Shown here in pieces: positions 7,558 through 15,482 of a stretch of 20,280 bases of DNA. Each line of letters begins with the position of its first letter. Within the stretch, counting starts at the first letter, position 1. Both the position numbers and the translations under genes were made by a program. A model generated the notes under the pieces. That model saw only the letters and a program-made list of their open reading frames with translations. It made no database searches and had not been told where the DNA came from. Source of the stretch: a virus; the IMG/VR virus record IMGVR_UViG_3300008107_001370, positions 1 to 20,280 of that record. The stretch is one strand, 5' to 3'.

Positions 7558-8157
7558 ATGTGCATGATGAATCCCATTGAACTTTTAGCACAGGTTAAAA
7601 AACTTGTTTTTCAAGAAGAGACAGCAGCCGCTCCAGGTTACACTTTGGCAGACGGAACTAAAATCATGATTTCAGCCTTAGAGGTTGGCGGAATCGTTAC
7701 ACTCGAAGACGGCTCACCCGCACCGGCAGGATCACACACTTTAGCAGACGGTACTGAAATCGTACTTTCCGAAGGTGGTGTAATCGCTGAAATCAAACCA
7801 AAAGAAGTTGAAGCCCCTGAGGTTAGTGTTGAGATTGAAAGCGGAAAGGATATGGAAAAGAAAGACGAAGAAGAGAAAGCAAAAATGGCTGCAAAGTTTG
7901 CGGAGATTGAAAACAGAATTGCAGCAAGTGAGCAAAGTTTTTCTGCTTTACAATCTGATTACGAAGGTTTAAAAGCTGCATTCGGTAAGCAAAGCGAAGC
8001 AATGCAAGGATTGATTCAGCTTGTAGATACTTTGGTTAACGTACCTTCTCAAGCACCGGCTGAAGTTCCCAACAACTTTAAAAAAGTTAGCATTGAAAGC
8101 AAAGCTGACAAAATAAAATCTTATTCACAATTCGTTTCACAATTTAAAAACAAATAA
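7558..8157 (+). CDS. Capsid scaffold-like protein
   Basis: Up to 199 residues; ATG at 7558, 7564 and 7567 are all possible starts, and 7564/7567 give MMNPIELLAQVKKL, which looks most natural. Two copies of a TLADGTxI motif (GYTLADGTKIMI and HTLADGTEIVL) form a small beta-rich N-terminal part; the middle and C-terminal parts are charged and helical (EKKDEEEKAKMAAKFAEIENRIAA), a likely coiled coil. Lying directly upstream of the major capsid gene (2-base gap), having low complexity and being acidic all fit a scaffold or capsid-assembly chaperone, and similar proteins precede capsid genes in Bacteroidota phages as I recall them. It could be cut by the protease at 5179. The scaffold function is inferred from position and composition. 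Confidence 0.72.
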   Translation: MCMMNPIELLAQVKKLVFQEETAAAPGYTLADGTKIMISALEVGGIVTLEDGSPAPAGSHTLADGTEIVLSEGGVIAEIKPKEVEAPEVSVEIESGKDMEKKDEEEKAKMAAKFAEIENRIAASEQSFSALQSDYEGLKAAFGKQSEAMQGLIQLVDTLVNVPSQAPAEVPNNFKKVSIESKADKIKSYSQFVSQFKNK

Positions 8158-8159
8158 AG

Positions 8160-9044
8160 ATGGCGTTTTTGGTTACAGGCCTTACGGCTTACACAGAACA
8201 AAATGAGCAACAGCTCGTTAGTGCTTCGCTGTTTGAGGCACGTACTCAACAGCTTTCCTGCGGTTTTCAGTCAAGTGGTACAACTGAGTTCACTCAGCGC
8301 ACTTTGACTGTAGGTAAAATCAAAGTTCAGGAAACTTTATGTCCGAAAGACCTCGAAACTGTTTACCTCCAAAAGGCATTACCTGCAGGTGGCAATTACG
8401 ATACAATAGCATTTGCCGCTGAATACACAGGTCGCAAAGCTGGTAAGATCGCTGAGGCTTTGGAAACAGCTATTTGGACTGCAACAGGTTCTGGATATGG
8501 TGGCACAAACGGACTTTTAAATAAGTTCAAAGGTATTCGTCAACACATCGCAGACGCTGGCACATCTGTAAATGCAAACGTTACAGGATTCTACGGAACA
8601 GGCGCACCTATCACAGGTATTGACACAATGGAAAAAGCACAGAAAGCTGTTCTTGCAGTTATCAATGCTCTTCCTGCTGCTGTGAAAGGAAAGTCTGATG
8701 TTCGCATTTTCTGCGGTTGGGATGTTTACACTCTTCTCATTCAGAAGTATGTTGATCTTAATTTGTTCCATTACAATCCAGGTTCTACAAATAATGCTGC
8801 TGATTCTGAGTTCCTTGTTCCTGGTACTTCTTATAAAGTAGTTCCTGTTCATGGTTTGAATGCTACTAACGACATATATGCAATGAGAATGTCAAATGTA
8901 TTTTTAGGAACCGATATCGAAGGGGAAGAATCTCGTTTTGAAATGTGGTACAGTCAGGATGATCGCAATGTGAAATATAGCACTTCTCTGAAAATTGGTG
9001 TGCAGCTCGCTTTTCCTGATGAAGTTGTACGTTTCGAAGCGTAA
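8160..9044 (+). CDS. Major capsid protein (probable)
   Basis: A 294-residue protein starting MAFLVTGLTAYTEQNEQQL. Features consistent with a phage major capsid protein: a mid-protein helix-rich part (IAFAAEYTGRKAGKIAEALETAIW), a segment with an IFCGWDVYTLLIQ pattern often seen in capsid folds, and a beta-rich C-terminus (NVKYSTSLKIGVQLAFPDEVVRF). Size is near that of small HK97-fold capsid proteins. Its position between a scaffold-like gene and a tail-tube-like gene, and the hairpin after it that could leave it as the most abundant product of the unit, support the call. The fold itself cannot be shown from sequence alone. Confidence 0.75.
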   Translation: MAFLVTGLTAYTEQNEQQLVSASLFEARTQQLSCGFQSSGTTEFTQRTLTVGKIKVQETLCPKDLETVYLQKALPAGGNYDTIAFAAEYTGRKAGKIAEALETAIWTATGSGYGGTNGLLNKFKGIRQHIADAGTSVNANVTGFYGTGAPITGIDTMEKAQKAVLAVINALPAAVKGKSDVRIFCGWDVYTLLIQKYVDLNLFHYNPGSTNNAADSEFLVPGTSYKVVPVHGLNATNDIYAMRMSNVFLGTDIEGEESRFEMWYSQDDRNVKYSTSLKIGVQLAFPDEVVRFEA

Positions 9045-9056
9045 TTAATTAATCAC

Positions 9057-9078
9057 AGGGAGGGGTAAAACTCTCCCT
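9057..9078 (+). terminator. Weak hairpin between capsid and tail-tube genes (attenuator-like)
   Basis: AGGGAG (9057-9062) pairs with CTCCCT (9073-9078), leaving a 10-nt loop; only TTCTT-like sequence follows, so it is not a full intrinsic terminator. Placed just after the capsid stop it may stabilise the capsid message or lower read-through into the next gene. Confidence 0.45.
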
Positions 9079-9095
9079 TCTTAAAACAATATATC

Positions 9096-9617
9096 ATGCC
9101 TTGTGCTTTGACCTCCGGATATACACTTGACTGTAAAGACAGCGCAGGTGGTATTACCGAAGTTTATTTTATAGAAAAAGGGAATGTTTCATCTATTGCT
9201 GCAAATGCTTCCGGCGTAGTTACAGGAATCACAAAAGCAAGTGGTAAGCGTTTCTGGAAATATGAACTGCCAAAAGAAACAGGTAATTTCACACACAACC
9301 CTCAAGTTTCAACCGAAAACGGAACATTGTTCTTTGAGCAAAACTTGACTATTGTAGTGAATAAACTTTCTGCGGCTGTAAATACAGAGCTTAAATTGTT
9401 AGCTCAAAATATTCTGATTGCTGTGGTAAAAGATAACAACAATAAATTCTGGATGCTCGGAAAGGAAAGAGGTTTAGACATGGGTGCATCTGAAAGCGGA
9501 AGCGGAACAGCCTTCGGAGATCGTTCAGGTTACACTTTGAATTTCATGGGTAAAGAGCCTGATCTTCTTTATGAAGTAAATAGTTCTGTAGCTTCAGCAC
9601 TTGAAACAGCCGGTTGA
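9096..9617 (+). CDS. Tail-tube-like structural protein
   Basis: A 173-residue protein beginning MPCALTSGYTLDCKDSAGGI. Alternating beta-strand sequence (ITEVYFIEKGNVSSI, KRFWKYELPKETG, TLFFEQNLTIVVNKL) ends with GDRSGYTLNFMGKEP. I recall this family as a conserved Bacteroidota phage structural protein encoded just behind the capsid gene. Its length and beta content fit a tail-tube (major tail) protein, but a head-decoration protein would look similar. It lies in one unit with scaffold and capsid genes and is followed by a clean terminator at 9641, as expected for an abundant virion component. Confidence 0.65.
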   Translation: MPCALTSGYTLDCKDSAGGITEVYFIEKGNVSSIAANASGVVTGITKASGKRFWKYELPKETGNFTHNPQVSTENGTLFFEQNLTIVVNKLSAAVNTELKLLAQNILIAVVKDNNNKFWMLGKERGLDMGASESGSGTAFGDRSGYTLNFMGKEPDLLYEVNSSVASALETAG

Positions 9618-9640
9618 TAATTAGTGAAGAATAGGTAAAG

Positions 9641-9670
9641 CGCCTGCCTGCATTTAGGCGGGCGTTTTTT
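9641..9670 (+). terminator. Intrinsic terminator closing the capsid unit
   Basis: CGCCTGCCT (9641-9649) pairs over nine bases (one G-U) with AGGCGGGCG (9656-9664) across a 6-nt loop, followed directly by T6 (9665-9670). It lies 23 bases after the tail-tube-like gene. Confidence 0.93.
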
Positions 9671-9693
9671 GTTAATAGGTATTTATAAAAGGA

Positions 9694-9873
9694 ATGATAA
9701 AGCTCACAAAAGGAAATACTGAAACTTTGAAGCAGGCAAGCTCTTCAAATACGAATGAAGCGAATGCAGGTGCGGTTGTTGAAACTGGTTTAATGTTTCT
9801 TTCAGACGGTCAGGATGTGACCACTACTAAATATAATAACCCAACAAGTTACAAAGTATATGATGCAGAATAG
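9694..9873 (+). CDS. Small hypothetical phage protein, 59 aa
   Basis: ATG 9694 opens a 59-residue frame (MIKLTKGNTETLKQASSS ... TSYKVYDAE) that ends at TAG 9871, overlapping the portal start at 9860 by 14 bases. It fills the 240-base space between the terminator at 9641 and the portal. No motif is recognised. Composition is ordinary for a phage protein and the overlap suggests translational coupling to the portal. Confidence 0.55.
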   Translation: MIKLTKGNTETLKQASSSNTNEANAGAVVETGLMFLSDGQDVTTTKYNNPTSYKVYDAE

Positions 9874-11830
9874 AGTATCTTTTATAAAGTTTGCCGATGT
9901 GAAAGTGCCTGTAATGAAAGAGGTGCCAAACAAAGGATGGGTGCTATTCGGTGAAGATAATAAGTTCCCGAATATGCTGCTTAATATGTTTAACAAAAGC
10001 AGTAAGCATAACGGTATTGTTTTGGGAAAGGTAAATTACATTGTTGGTAAAGGCTTTGACAATGTCACAAAAGCGAATGCTTATGAAAATTCAAATGAGA
10101 TATTAAAAAAACTTAGTTTAGATATTGAGGTTTTTGGAGGGTGTTATATTGAGGTGCAATACAATGAACTCGGTAAAATAGGTGCTTATTATCATGTACC
10201 TTATCACAAAGTAAGAAGCAATAAAGATAATACACAGTTTTTTGTAAAGGACTGGGAGAGCTACAAAAAGAATGATGAACCAAAAGTATTTTTAGCTTAC
10301 AATCCTAACCAGGATGTGAAGATGCTTAGAAATCAGACGCAGATTTTATACTACAAAGAATATAGACCGGGTGTTGAGACTTACAGCTATCCTGGATATA
10401 TGGGTGCTTTGAATGCGATACAAACGGATATTGAAATAAGCAAATACCATTTGTCAACTATTACAAACGGGATGTTTGCTTCAAAGATGATAAGCTTTTT
10501 TGAAGGCATACCAAGTGAGGAAGAGAAAAGAGAAATTGAGAAAGGATTTAAAAGCAAGTTTACAGGTAGTGAGAATGCCGGCAATATCGTTTTGAATTTC
10601 GGTAAAGATCCTGCAAAGCGTCCGCAATTAGATGACCTTAGCAGTACTGAATTAGATAAGCATTTTGACATACTTGCAAAGAGTATTCAACAGGAATTGT
10701 TTTCCGGTCACCAGGTTGTCAGTCCGATGTTATTCGGTGTACGTGTTGAGGGGCAATTAGGCGGGCGTAGTGAGATTCGTGAGGCTTATGAGATATTTAA
10801 GGCTACGTATGCAAATGACAAGCAGCAAGCCTTAGAATTGCTTTTTAAAGAGATCACAGGCATTGATTCAAAGATTATTCCTGTTGAACCGATAGGCTTT
10901 GAATTTAGTGAGGCTACCTTATTACAGATTGCACCTAAAAAGTGGTTACTTGAAAAGATCGGTATTGATCCTAACCAATATCCTGAAAGCCTGCCAACAG
11001 AGGCTATTCCTTCACAGGCTTCTGCTGAAGTGAAAGCAGTTAATGAGAATCTGAAGAACTTAACAGGCCGCCAATGGCAAAGCCTAACACGTATTATACG
11101 CAAATTTGAGAAAGGGGAGATCAGTCAGGAACAGGCTAAATTACTTTTAAAAAGTAGCTTAGGGTTGAATGATGAAGAAGTGAATACGATGCTTTCTATT
11201 GATAACGCAATGGAATTTAGCGCACAGGAAAAGGATGAACTTTTACTTGCTGAATTTGCAAAGTACGGGGTGAAAAAATCTGATTACCTTATAGTAAAGA
11301 CATTGCCGGCTAAATTTACATCTCAAGAATTTAACGAAGTGAACCAGCTTGAGGCAAACGTTTTGGATCTGCTTAGAAAAGATAAAAGGATAACACCTGA
11401 AATTATTGCCGAAACATTAGATATCGAGGTTGACAGCGCAAAGCAAATAATCAAAAGGCTAACAGAAGAAGGGAGGATAAAGATTAAAGTTGTGAAGGTA
11501 GGTATTGATGAAGTGATAGAGCGCACACTTACTGAGCCATTAGCAAAGCAAACAGATATTAGACCTGAAACATTGAACTTTAAGATATTTTATGAATACA
11601 CTTGGAAGCCTGGTTTCTCCGATGCTGACAAAGATACAAGGCGCAATTTCTGCGCTCGTTTACAAGATTTAGATAAGTTATGGTCACGTGCTGAAATTGA
11701 AACTATGAGCCGTAGAATGGGTTACAGCGTATGGGATCGTAAAGGCGGATGGTACACAGAGCCGGACGGGTTTCGCTCAAAGGAATGTAGACATCAATGG
11801 GTACGTCAAATTGTAATGAAAAAAAAGTAA
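9860..11830 (+). CDS. Portal protein with long C-terminal extension
   Basis: 656 residues. About 1-390 look like a phage portal (GWVLFGEDNKFPNMLL, YYHVPYHKVR, ISKYHLSTITNGMFASKMISF, then LFSGHQVVSPMLFGV and RSEIREAYEIFK), the dodecameric gate for DNA packaging. A linker with SLTRIIRKFEKGEISQEQAK follows at about 420. Residues about 499-549 (VLDLLRKDKRITPEIIAE...AKQIIKRLTEEGRI) read as a winged-helix domain. The last about 85 residues contain FCARLQDLDKLWSRAEIE, RMGYSVWDRKGGWY and CRHQW, a conserved block I recall from minor head proteins of Bacteroidota phages. It thus combines portal, helix-turn-helix-like and minor-head parts in one chain, whereas minor head proteins are usually separate. 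ATG 9863 is an equally possible start. Confidence 0.82.
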   Translation: MMQNRVSFIKFADVKVPVMKEVPNKGWVLFGEDNKFPNMLLNMFNKSSKHNGIVLGKVNYIVGKGFDNVTKANAYENSNEILKKLSLDIEVFGGCYIEVQYNELGKIGAYYHVPYHKVRSNKDNTQFFVKDWESYKKNDEPKVFLAYNPNQDVKMLRNQTQILYYKEYRPGVETYSYPGYMGALNAIQTDIEISKYHLSTITNGMFASKMISFFEGIPSEEEKREIEKGFKSKFTGSENAGNIVLNFGKDPAKRPQLDDLSSTELDKHFDILAKSIQQELFSGHQVVSPMLFGVRVEGQLGGRSEIREAYEIFKATYANDKQQALELLFKEITGIDSKIIPVEPIGFEFSEATLLQIAPKKWLLEKIGIDPNQYPESLPTEAIPSQASAEVKAVNENLKNLTGRQWQSLTRIIRKFEKGEISQEQAKLLLKSSLGLNDEEVNTMLSIDNAMEFSAQEKDELLLAEFAKYGVKKSDYLIVKTLPAKFTSQEFNEVNQLEANVLDLLRKDKRITPEIIAETLDIEVDSAKQIIKRLTEEGRIKIKVVKVGIDEVIERTLTEPLAKQTDIRPETLNFKIFYEYTWKPGFSDADKDTRRNFCARLQDLDKLWSRAEIETMSRRMGYSVWDRKGGWYTEPDGFRSKECRHQWVRQIVMKKK

Positions 11831-11833
11831 TAA

Positions 11834-12418
11834 ATGAGAGATATCCTTTTTATCAGTCCTGAAAATATTTATGAGCGTTCGCCTGTTCATAAAAACATAG
11901 ATAGTAAAATGATCGTTTCTGAAATAAAGACTGTTCAGGAAATGCAGTTGCTTCCTGTTTTGGGAACAGCTCTTTATGAAAGGTTGCAGGACGGAATAGA
12001 TGATAATGATCTAACGGCGGACGAAGAGACATTGCTTAAAGATTATATTCGAGATGCAATGATTCATTATACTATTTCAGAGCTTGCAGATGGGTTGTCA
12101 TATCAGATTTGGAATAAGGGACTTACAAGAAAAACAACTGAAAATAGCGAAGCGGTAAGCTCTTCAGAAATTGACGATTACAAAGCAAAATATAAAAATA
12201 GGGCTGAATGGTATCTGGAAAGACTGATTAATTACCTTATTGAAGAAGCAGGAACAGGATCAAAGTTTCAAGAATATATTAATCCTGGCAGCCGGGTAGA
12301 TACTTTTGTCCCGAAGCGTTCAGCTTATGAAATTGGTATTTATTTGGGTAAAACTGCGATGCCAAAAGAGGACGTTCCGAAATGGTATCGCTATGAATTC
12401 TTATCCTGTTGCCAATGA
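11834..12418 (+). CDS. Head-tail connector-like protein (DUF6712-like)
   Basis: 194 residues, opening MRDILFISPENIYERSPVHKNIDSKMI, then IKTVQEMQLLPVLGTALYERL and a helical segment (LLKDYIRDAMIHYTISEL). This pattern recalls the Bacteroidota phage family I know as DUF6712, usually encoded after capsid or portal genes and helical like head-tail adaptors; the name is from memory. It starts 3 bases after the portal stop, and its TGA overlaps an ATG (ATGA at 12415). A connector or adaptor role is inferred from position and size. Confidence 0.68.
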   Translation: MRDILFISPENIYERSPVHKNIDSKMIVSEIKTVQEMQLLPVLGTALYERLQDGIDDNDLTADEETLLKDYIRDAMIHYTISELADGLSYQIWNKGLTRKTTENSEAVSSSEIDDYKAKYKNRAEWYLERLINYLIEEAGTGSKFQEYINPGSRVDTFVPKRSAYEIGIYLGKTAMPKEDVPKWYRYEFLSCCQ

Positions 12419-12558
12419 GTTATACAAAGAAAACCGAAAAGCTTTTAAAAGCATATTTAAAAAAACATGAGTCCAACACTCAATCAAATAATAAAAAAGC
12501 TCATAACGATCGCAGCCGCTCACAAACAAGTGAGAACGGCAAAGCACGTAAAAGCTGA
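12415..12558 (+). CDS. Possible small coupled ORF, 47 aa
   Basis: An ATG overlapping the upstream stop (ATGA) opens a 47-residue basic frame (MSYTKKTEKLLKAYLKK...) that ends inside the next gene, overlapping it by 92 bases. The first half is helical and amphipathic, but the second half is low-complexity (Asn, Lys, Ser) and could simply be a shadow of the 12467 gene. Its main support is the coupled start and the 48-base gap it fills. Confidence 0.3.
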   Translation: MSYTKKTEKLLKAYLKKHESNTQSNNKKAHNDRSRSQTSENGKARKS

Positions 12559-13189
12559 AGACTTTGTAGTTTTTGATTACAAAGATGTGGATTATCCTGC
12601 TGTTTGGTACACTTTGAATACAAGTGCAATAAACGGGAAGGAAAAGACTTACAGCATCATTGTGACTATTGCCGACATTCATCACGTTGAGAATATGGAT
12701 GAACTTGAAATGCAAAGCGATTGTGAGTTAATTGCTCATGATCTTTTGGCACAGGTAGGATGGGATAAGCACGAATGGACAATGCAGCGAAATACTAATT
12801 TTGAATATTTCAGACAAGGTCAAGAGGATGTGCTTGCAGGTGTTACTTTTCAGATAGATCTGAAAGTGCCAATAATTTACGATAATTGTCAGGTACCAAC
12901 TGATTATATTTTACCTGAAAGTGATTTTATTATAGTTCAGGATTATCTTGTTAAGCGTACTAATAAAATTATAGATTTTATTGTTGGGCCAACGGCACCA
13001 ATGCAACAAGGTTCGACACAATATCAGAATAATATGCTTGAGGTTCCGCCTTTAGTATTTATAGACGGATTGATATTAACTTATCAAATAAGAAGTGATA
13101 GAAGATATGTTTCTCATAACGCAACAACAAAAACAATAACAATAAACGGAGGGGTAAATGAAGGCGAAAATGTACAGATATATTTATAG
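12467..13189 (+). CDS. Tail-completion/neck-like phage protein
   Basis: 240 residues starting MSPTLNQIIKKLITIAAAHKQV. The first about 145 residues (YPAVWYTLNTSAINGKEKTYSIIVTIADIHH, then SDCELIAHDLLAQV and TFQIDLKVPIIYDNCQVP) match a pattern I recall from short Bacteroidota phage neck or tail-completion proteins of about 130-150 residues. Here a further roughly 95 residues are added, ending in a beta-rich segment (LEVPPLVFIDGLILTYQIRS). The gene follows the connector and precedes the fibre, whose start overlaps its last 32 bases. Function is inferred from family memory and order. Confidence 0.62.
   Translation: MSPTLNQIIKKLITIAAAHKQVRTAKHVKAEDFVVFDYKDVDYPAVWYTLNTSAINGKEKTYSIIVTIADIHHVENMDELEMQSDCELIAHDLLAQVGWDKHEWTMQRNTNFEYFRQGQEDVLAGVTFQIDLKVPIIYDNCQVPTDYILPESDFIIVQDYLVKRTNKIIDFIVGPTAPMQQGSTQYQNNMLEVPPLVFIDGLILTYQIRSDRRYVSHNATTKTITINGGVNEGENVQIYL
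13148..13154 (+). promoter_or_regulatory. Strong Shine-Dalgarno before the tail fibre
   Basis: GGAGGGG ends three bases before ATG 13158. Most starts in this window lack such a site, so this one stands out and supports choosing 13158 even though it overlaps the upstream gene; the only nearby alternative is ATG 13170. Confidence 0.6.
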
Positions 13190-14732
13190 TTTTATTTTAA
13201 TATTTATTTGTTTGACTGGTAAGTCTCAAACAACAGATGGTGTTCTTTACACAAACTTTAATAATTATTATAAATGGCGTGGCGGTGCTTTTGATTCTAC
13301 TTTATTGCTTCCTACTATTGCTGCTTCGATTGGTCGCAGGCCGGGAGCGTTACGTTACAATACAACAGATAGTTCGGTGTATTCGTGGACTGGTACGCAA
13401 TGGCAAAAGATAGGTCAATCGACTGCAAGCGACACTGCAACGGTGGTCAAAGCGTATGTAACAAACGCTGAAGCGGTTACGATTACAAAAGGGCAGGTGG
13501 TTTATATCTTTGGCGCAAGCGGTGACAGGGCAAGCGTAAAATTAGCAAAGAATACAAGCGACACATTCAGCTCAAAGACTTTAGGTATTGTAAGAGAAAA
13601 TATCGCATCGGGTGCGGCGGGATGGATTACAACACAGGGGCAGGTTAGCGGAATAAATTTAGGTGCATATACGGCAGGGGATATTTTATGGCTCGATAGT
13701 ATTCCGGGTGGGTTTACTAAGACAAAGCCTCAAGCACCTTACCACGCGGTATTTGTTGGCGTAGTAGAGCGTGCAAATGCAGGGAACGGCTTAATTTATG
13801 TAAAGCCACAAAATGGAGTTGAATTAGACGAGCTTCACGACGTAAGAATTACAAGCGTGGCGAATAATGACATTATAAGATACAATTCATCATTAGGCTA
13901 TTGGGAAAATAAAAGCATAACAAATACATTAGGTTACACCCCTTTAAATGTTACTGATACTTCGGCAATGCTTTCGCCTTATTTAAGATCTAATTCTGCA
14001 GGTGTTAGATGGGCAGGGAACGATAGCACATTCTCATATCAAATGGCAAGAAATGGAAAGCACGTTAACGGTGATTTTGATTTTTTAGCGTCTGCAAATA
14101 TATTAGGGGGCAATGGCGATGCTATTAACTTTTTTGCAACTATTGGAGCATCTGCCGGTACTTTTACTGCCTTAAATTCAAGTGGTATTAACGGTGTAAC
14201 ATTAAGCACATCGAATTCATCCACAGGTCAGGCGAATATTGGATATGGTTACACTACAACTTTAAAGCCGTTTTCTTTTGCAACCACAGACCCTGCATTA
14301 AGTACGTATAGGGTTAAATTAAATAACCTAAATGATGGCACAGATAGGTTCTTTATTCAGATTGGATTTATAGATGCTTTCGGTACAAATATAGCAAATG
14401 GGTATTATTTCACGTATGATTTGTCAGGTACACAAACAGGATCTGCAACATCTGCTAACTGGCAATGTGTTACGGCTAACGGCTCAACAAGAACATGGAC
14501 AACTACAAGCACAGCAGTTGCAACCGGATCATGGGCTACATTTGCAATAAGAGTTACTACAAGCAAAGTAATATTTTATATAAATAATTCAATAGTAGCC
14601 GAACATACAACGAATATAACTACAAATAATACTGCAATGAGTACGAGAATAATAAAAACAAACGGTACAAATGCACGTACTATGGATGTGGACTATATTA
14701 CATTTGATCAATGGTATTCAACACTAAGATAA
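13158..14732 (+). CDS. Tail fibre/receptor-binding protein with N-terminal signal peptide
   Basis: 524 residues. Residues 1-24 (basic start, YSFILIFICLTGKSQ) form a Sec-type signal peptide of Bacteroidota style. About 95-230 hold a fibre module (AVTITKGQVVYIFGASG, TLGIVRENIASGAAGW, AYTAGDILWLDSIPGGF, LIYVKPQNGVELDELHDV) that I know from fibres of many aquatic phages, followed by a DIIRYNSSLGYWENK segment. The last about 150 residues are beta-rich (RFFIQIGFIDAFG, GSWATFAIRVTTSKVIFYIN) and resemble a concanavalin/LamG-like jelly-roll that could bind glycans. The role would be host recognition. A signal peptide on a fibre is odd because virions assemble in the cytoplasm; the protein might instead be exported or the leader might be a relic. 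Confidence 0.8.
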   Translation: MKAKMYRYIYSFILIFICLTGKSQTTDGVLYTNFNNYYKWRGGAFDSTLLLPTIAASIGRRPGALRYNTTDSSVYSWTGTQWQKIGQSTASDTATVVKAYVTNAEAVTITKGQVVYIFGASGDRASVKLAKNTSDTFSSKTLGIVRENIASGAAGWITTQGQVSGINLGAYTAGDILWLDSIPGGFTKTKPQAPYHAVFVGVVERANAGNGLIYVKPQNGVELDELHDVRITSVANNDIIRYNSSLGYWENKSITNTLGYTPLNVTDTSAMLSPYLRSNSAGVRWAGNDSTFSYQMARNGKHVNGDFDFLASANILGGNGDAINFFATIGASAGTFTALNSSGINGVTLSTSNSSTGQANIGYGYTTTLKPFSFATTDPALSTYRVKLNNLNDGTDRFFIQIGFIDAFGTNIANGYYFTYDLSGTQTGSATSANWQCVTANGSTRTWTTTSTAVATGSWATFAIRVTTSKVIFYINNSIVAEHTTNITTNNTAMSTRIIKTNGTNARTMDVDYITFDQWYSTLR

Positions 14733-14733
14733 T

Positions 14734-15129
14734 ATGATAACAAAATACAAAATAACAAAAGACGGTGTAACTATTGAATTTTTAACATTCAATGATGCGC
14801 AAAGTTTTATTCTTGCAAATCCTAGTTGGACAGGTGTAGCGATTATAGAATTTCAGGAAGAAATACCAACTCCCGAAATAATAGTTCCTTTTGAAGTACC
14901 TACGTGGCGTCTTCGTGCAATTCTTGCAATTAATAATCTTGAACAATCTGTAACAGATGCATTGGATCAGTTATCAGATCCACAAAAAACAATAGCAAAA
15001 AGAGCGTGGGATTTTGGTAGTAAAACTGAAAGAAGAAGCCCTACAGTTGAATTTATTAAAGGTGTTTTGAGTTTAACAGATTCAGAGGTTGACAATTTTT
15101 TTATACAAGCTGAAGCGATACAAATATGA
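14734..15129 (+). CDS. Fibre-associated/tail-assembly-like protein
   Basis: 131 residues, joined to the fibre by TAAtATG. An N-terminal beta segment (MITKYKITKDGVTIEFLTF) leads to a Pro/Glu linker and a helical C-terminus (VPTWRLRAILAINNLEQSV, ERRSPTVEFIKGVLSLTDSEVDNFF) of a type often found in small proteins encoded next to phage tail fibres. A chaperone or attachment role for the fibre is plausible from context only. Confidence 0.62.
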   Translation: MITKYKITKDGVTIEFLTFNDAQSFILANPSWTGVAIIEFQEEIPTPEIIVPFEVPTWRLRAILAINNLEQSVTDALDQLSDPQKTIAKRAWDFGSKTERRSPTVEFIKGVLSLTDSEVDNFFIQAEAIQI

Positions 15130-15482
15130 GAGGGTTTATATTACTATTAATCGCTTTGATCCTATCGGTTATTTTGATTCCGGTAGGATTCGCATTTCAA
15201 TTAATAGTAACTTCATCCAGATCGCTTAACAGCTATCTTTTCACCATTGCAAAGTCAATCGACCAGCTAGGTAATGTGATATGTGCTGAATTTTTCAACT
15301 ATATTTTAATAAAAAGAAACGGCTATAACTTCGGTAATGAAGACGTGACAATCAGTCACGTTTTGGGTGTAAACAAAGAATTTAAAAATTTAACTTATAC
15401 TGGCAAAGCATTAGCATGGTTATTAAATAAAATAGAAAAAGATCACTTAGAAAAAGCGATAGAATATGAGTGCAAAGATTGA
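15126..15482 (+). CDS. Conserved phage membrane-anchored protein
   Basis: 118 residues, start overlapping the previous stop (ATGA). An N-terminal hydrophobic helix (FILLLIALILSVILIPVGFAF) anchors a soluble part with a conserved-looking SIDQLGNVICAEFFNYILI and GYNFGNEDVTISHVLG block. I recall this arrangement (D-QLGN-C-E-FN, then GNEDxTIS-VLG) from unnamed Bacteroidota phage proteins encoded near lysis genes. Its function is not known; the location at the head of the lysis region suggests membrane or host-takeover activity. Confidence 0.75.
   Translation: MRGFILLLIALILSVILIPVGFAFQLIVTSSRSLNSYLFTIAKSIDQLGNVICAEFFNYILIKRNGYNFGNEDVTISHVLGVNKEFKNLTYTGKALAWLLNKIEKDHLEKAIEYECKD

Noticed and set aside
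8517-8852. Minus-strand ORF of 111 aa
   Set aside because: It lies entirely antisense to the capsid gene, has Cys/Ser-rich noise composition and no coupled neighbours.
12401-12715. Minus-strand ORF of 104 aa
   Set aside because: It is antisense across the connector and tail-completion genes, with no motif and no supporting context.
13158-14732. Diversity-generating retroelement variable region in the fibre gene
   Set aside because: No reverse transcriptase gene and no second near-identical template copy are seen in the window.
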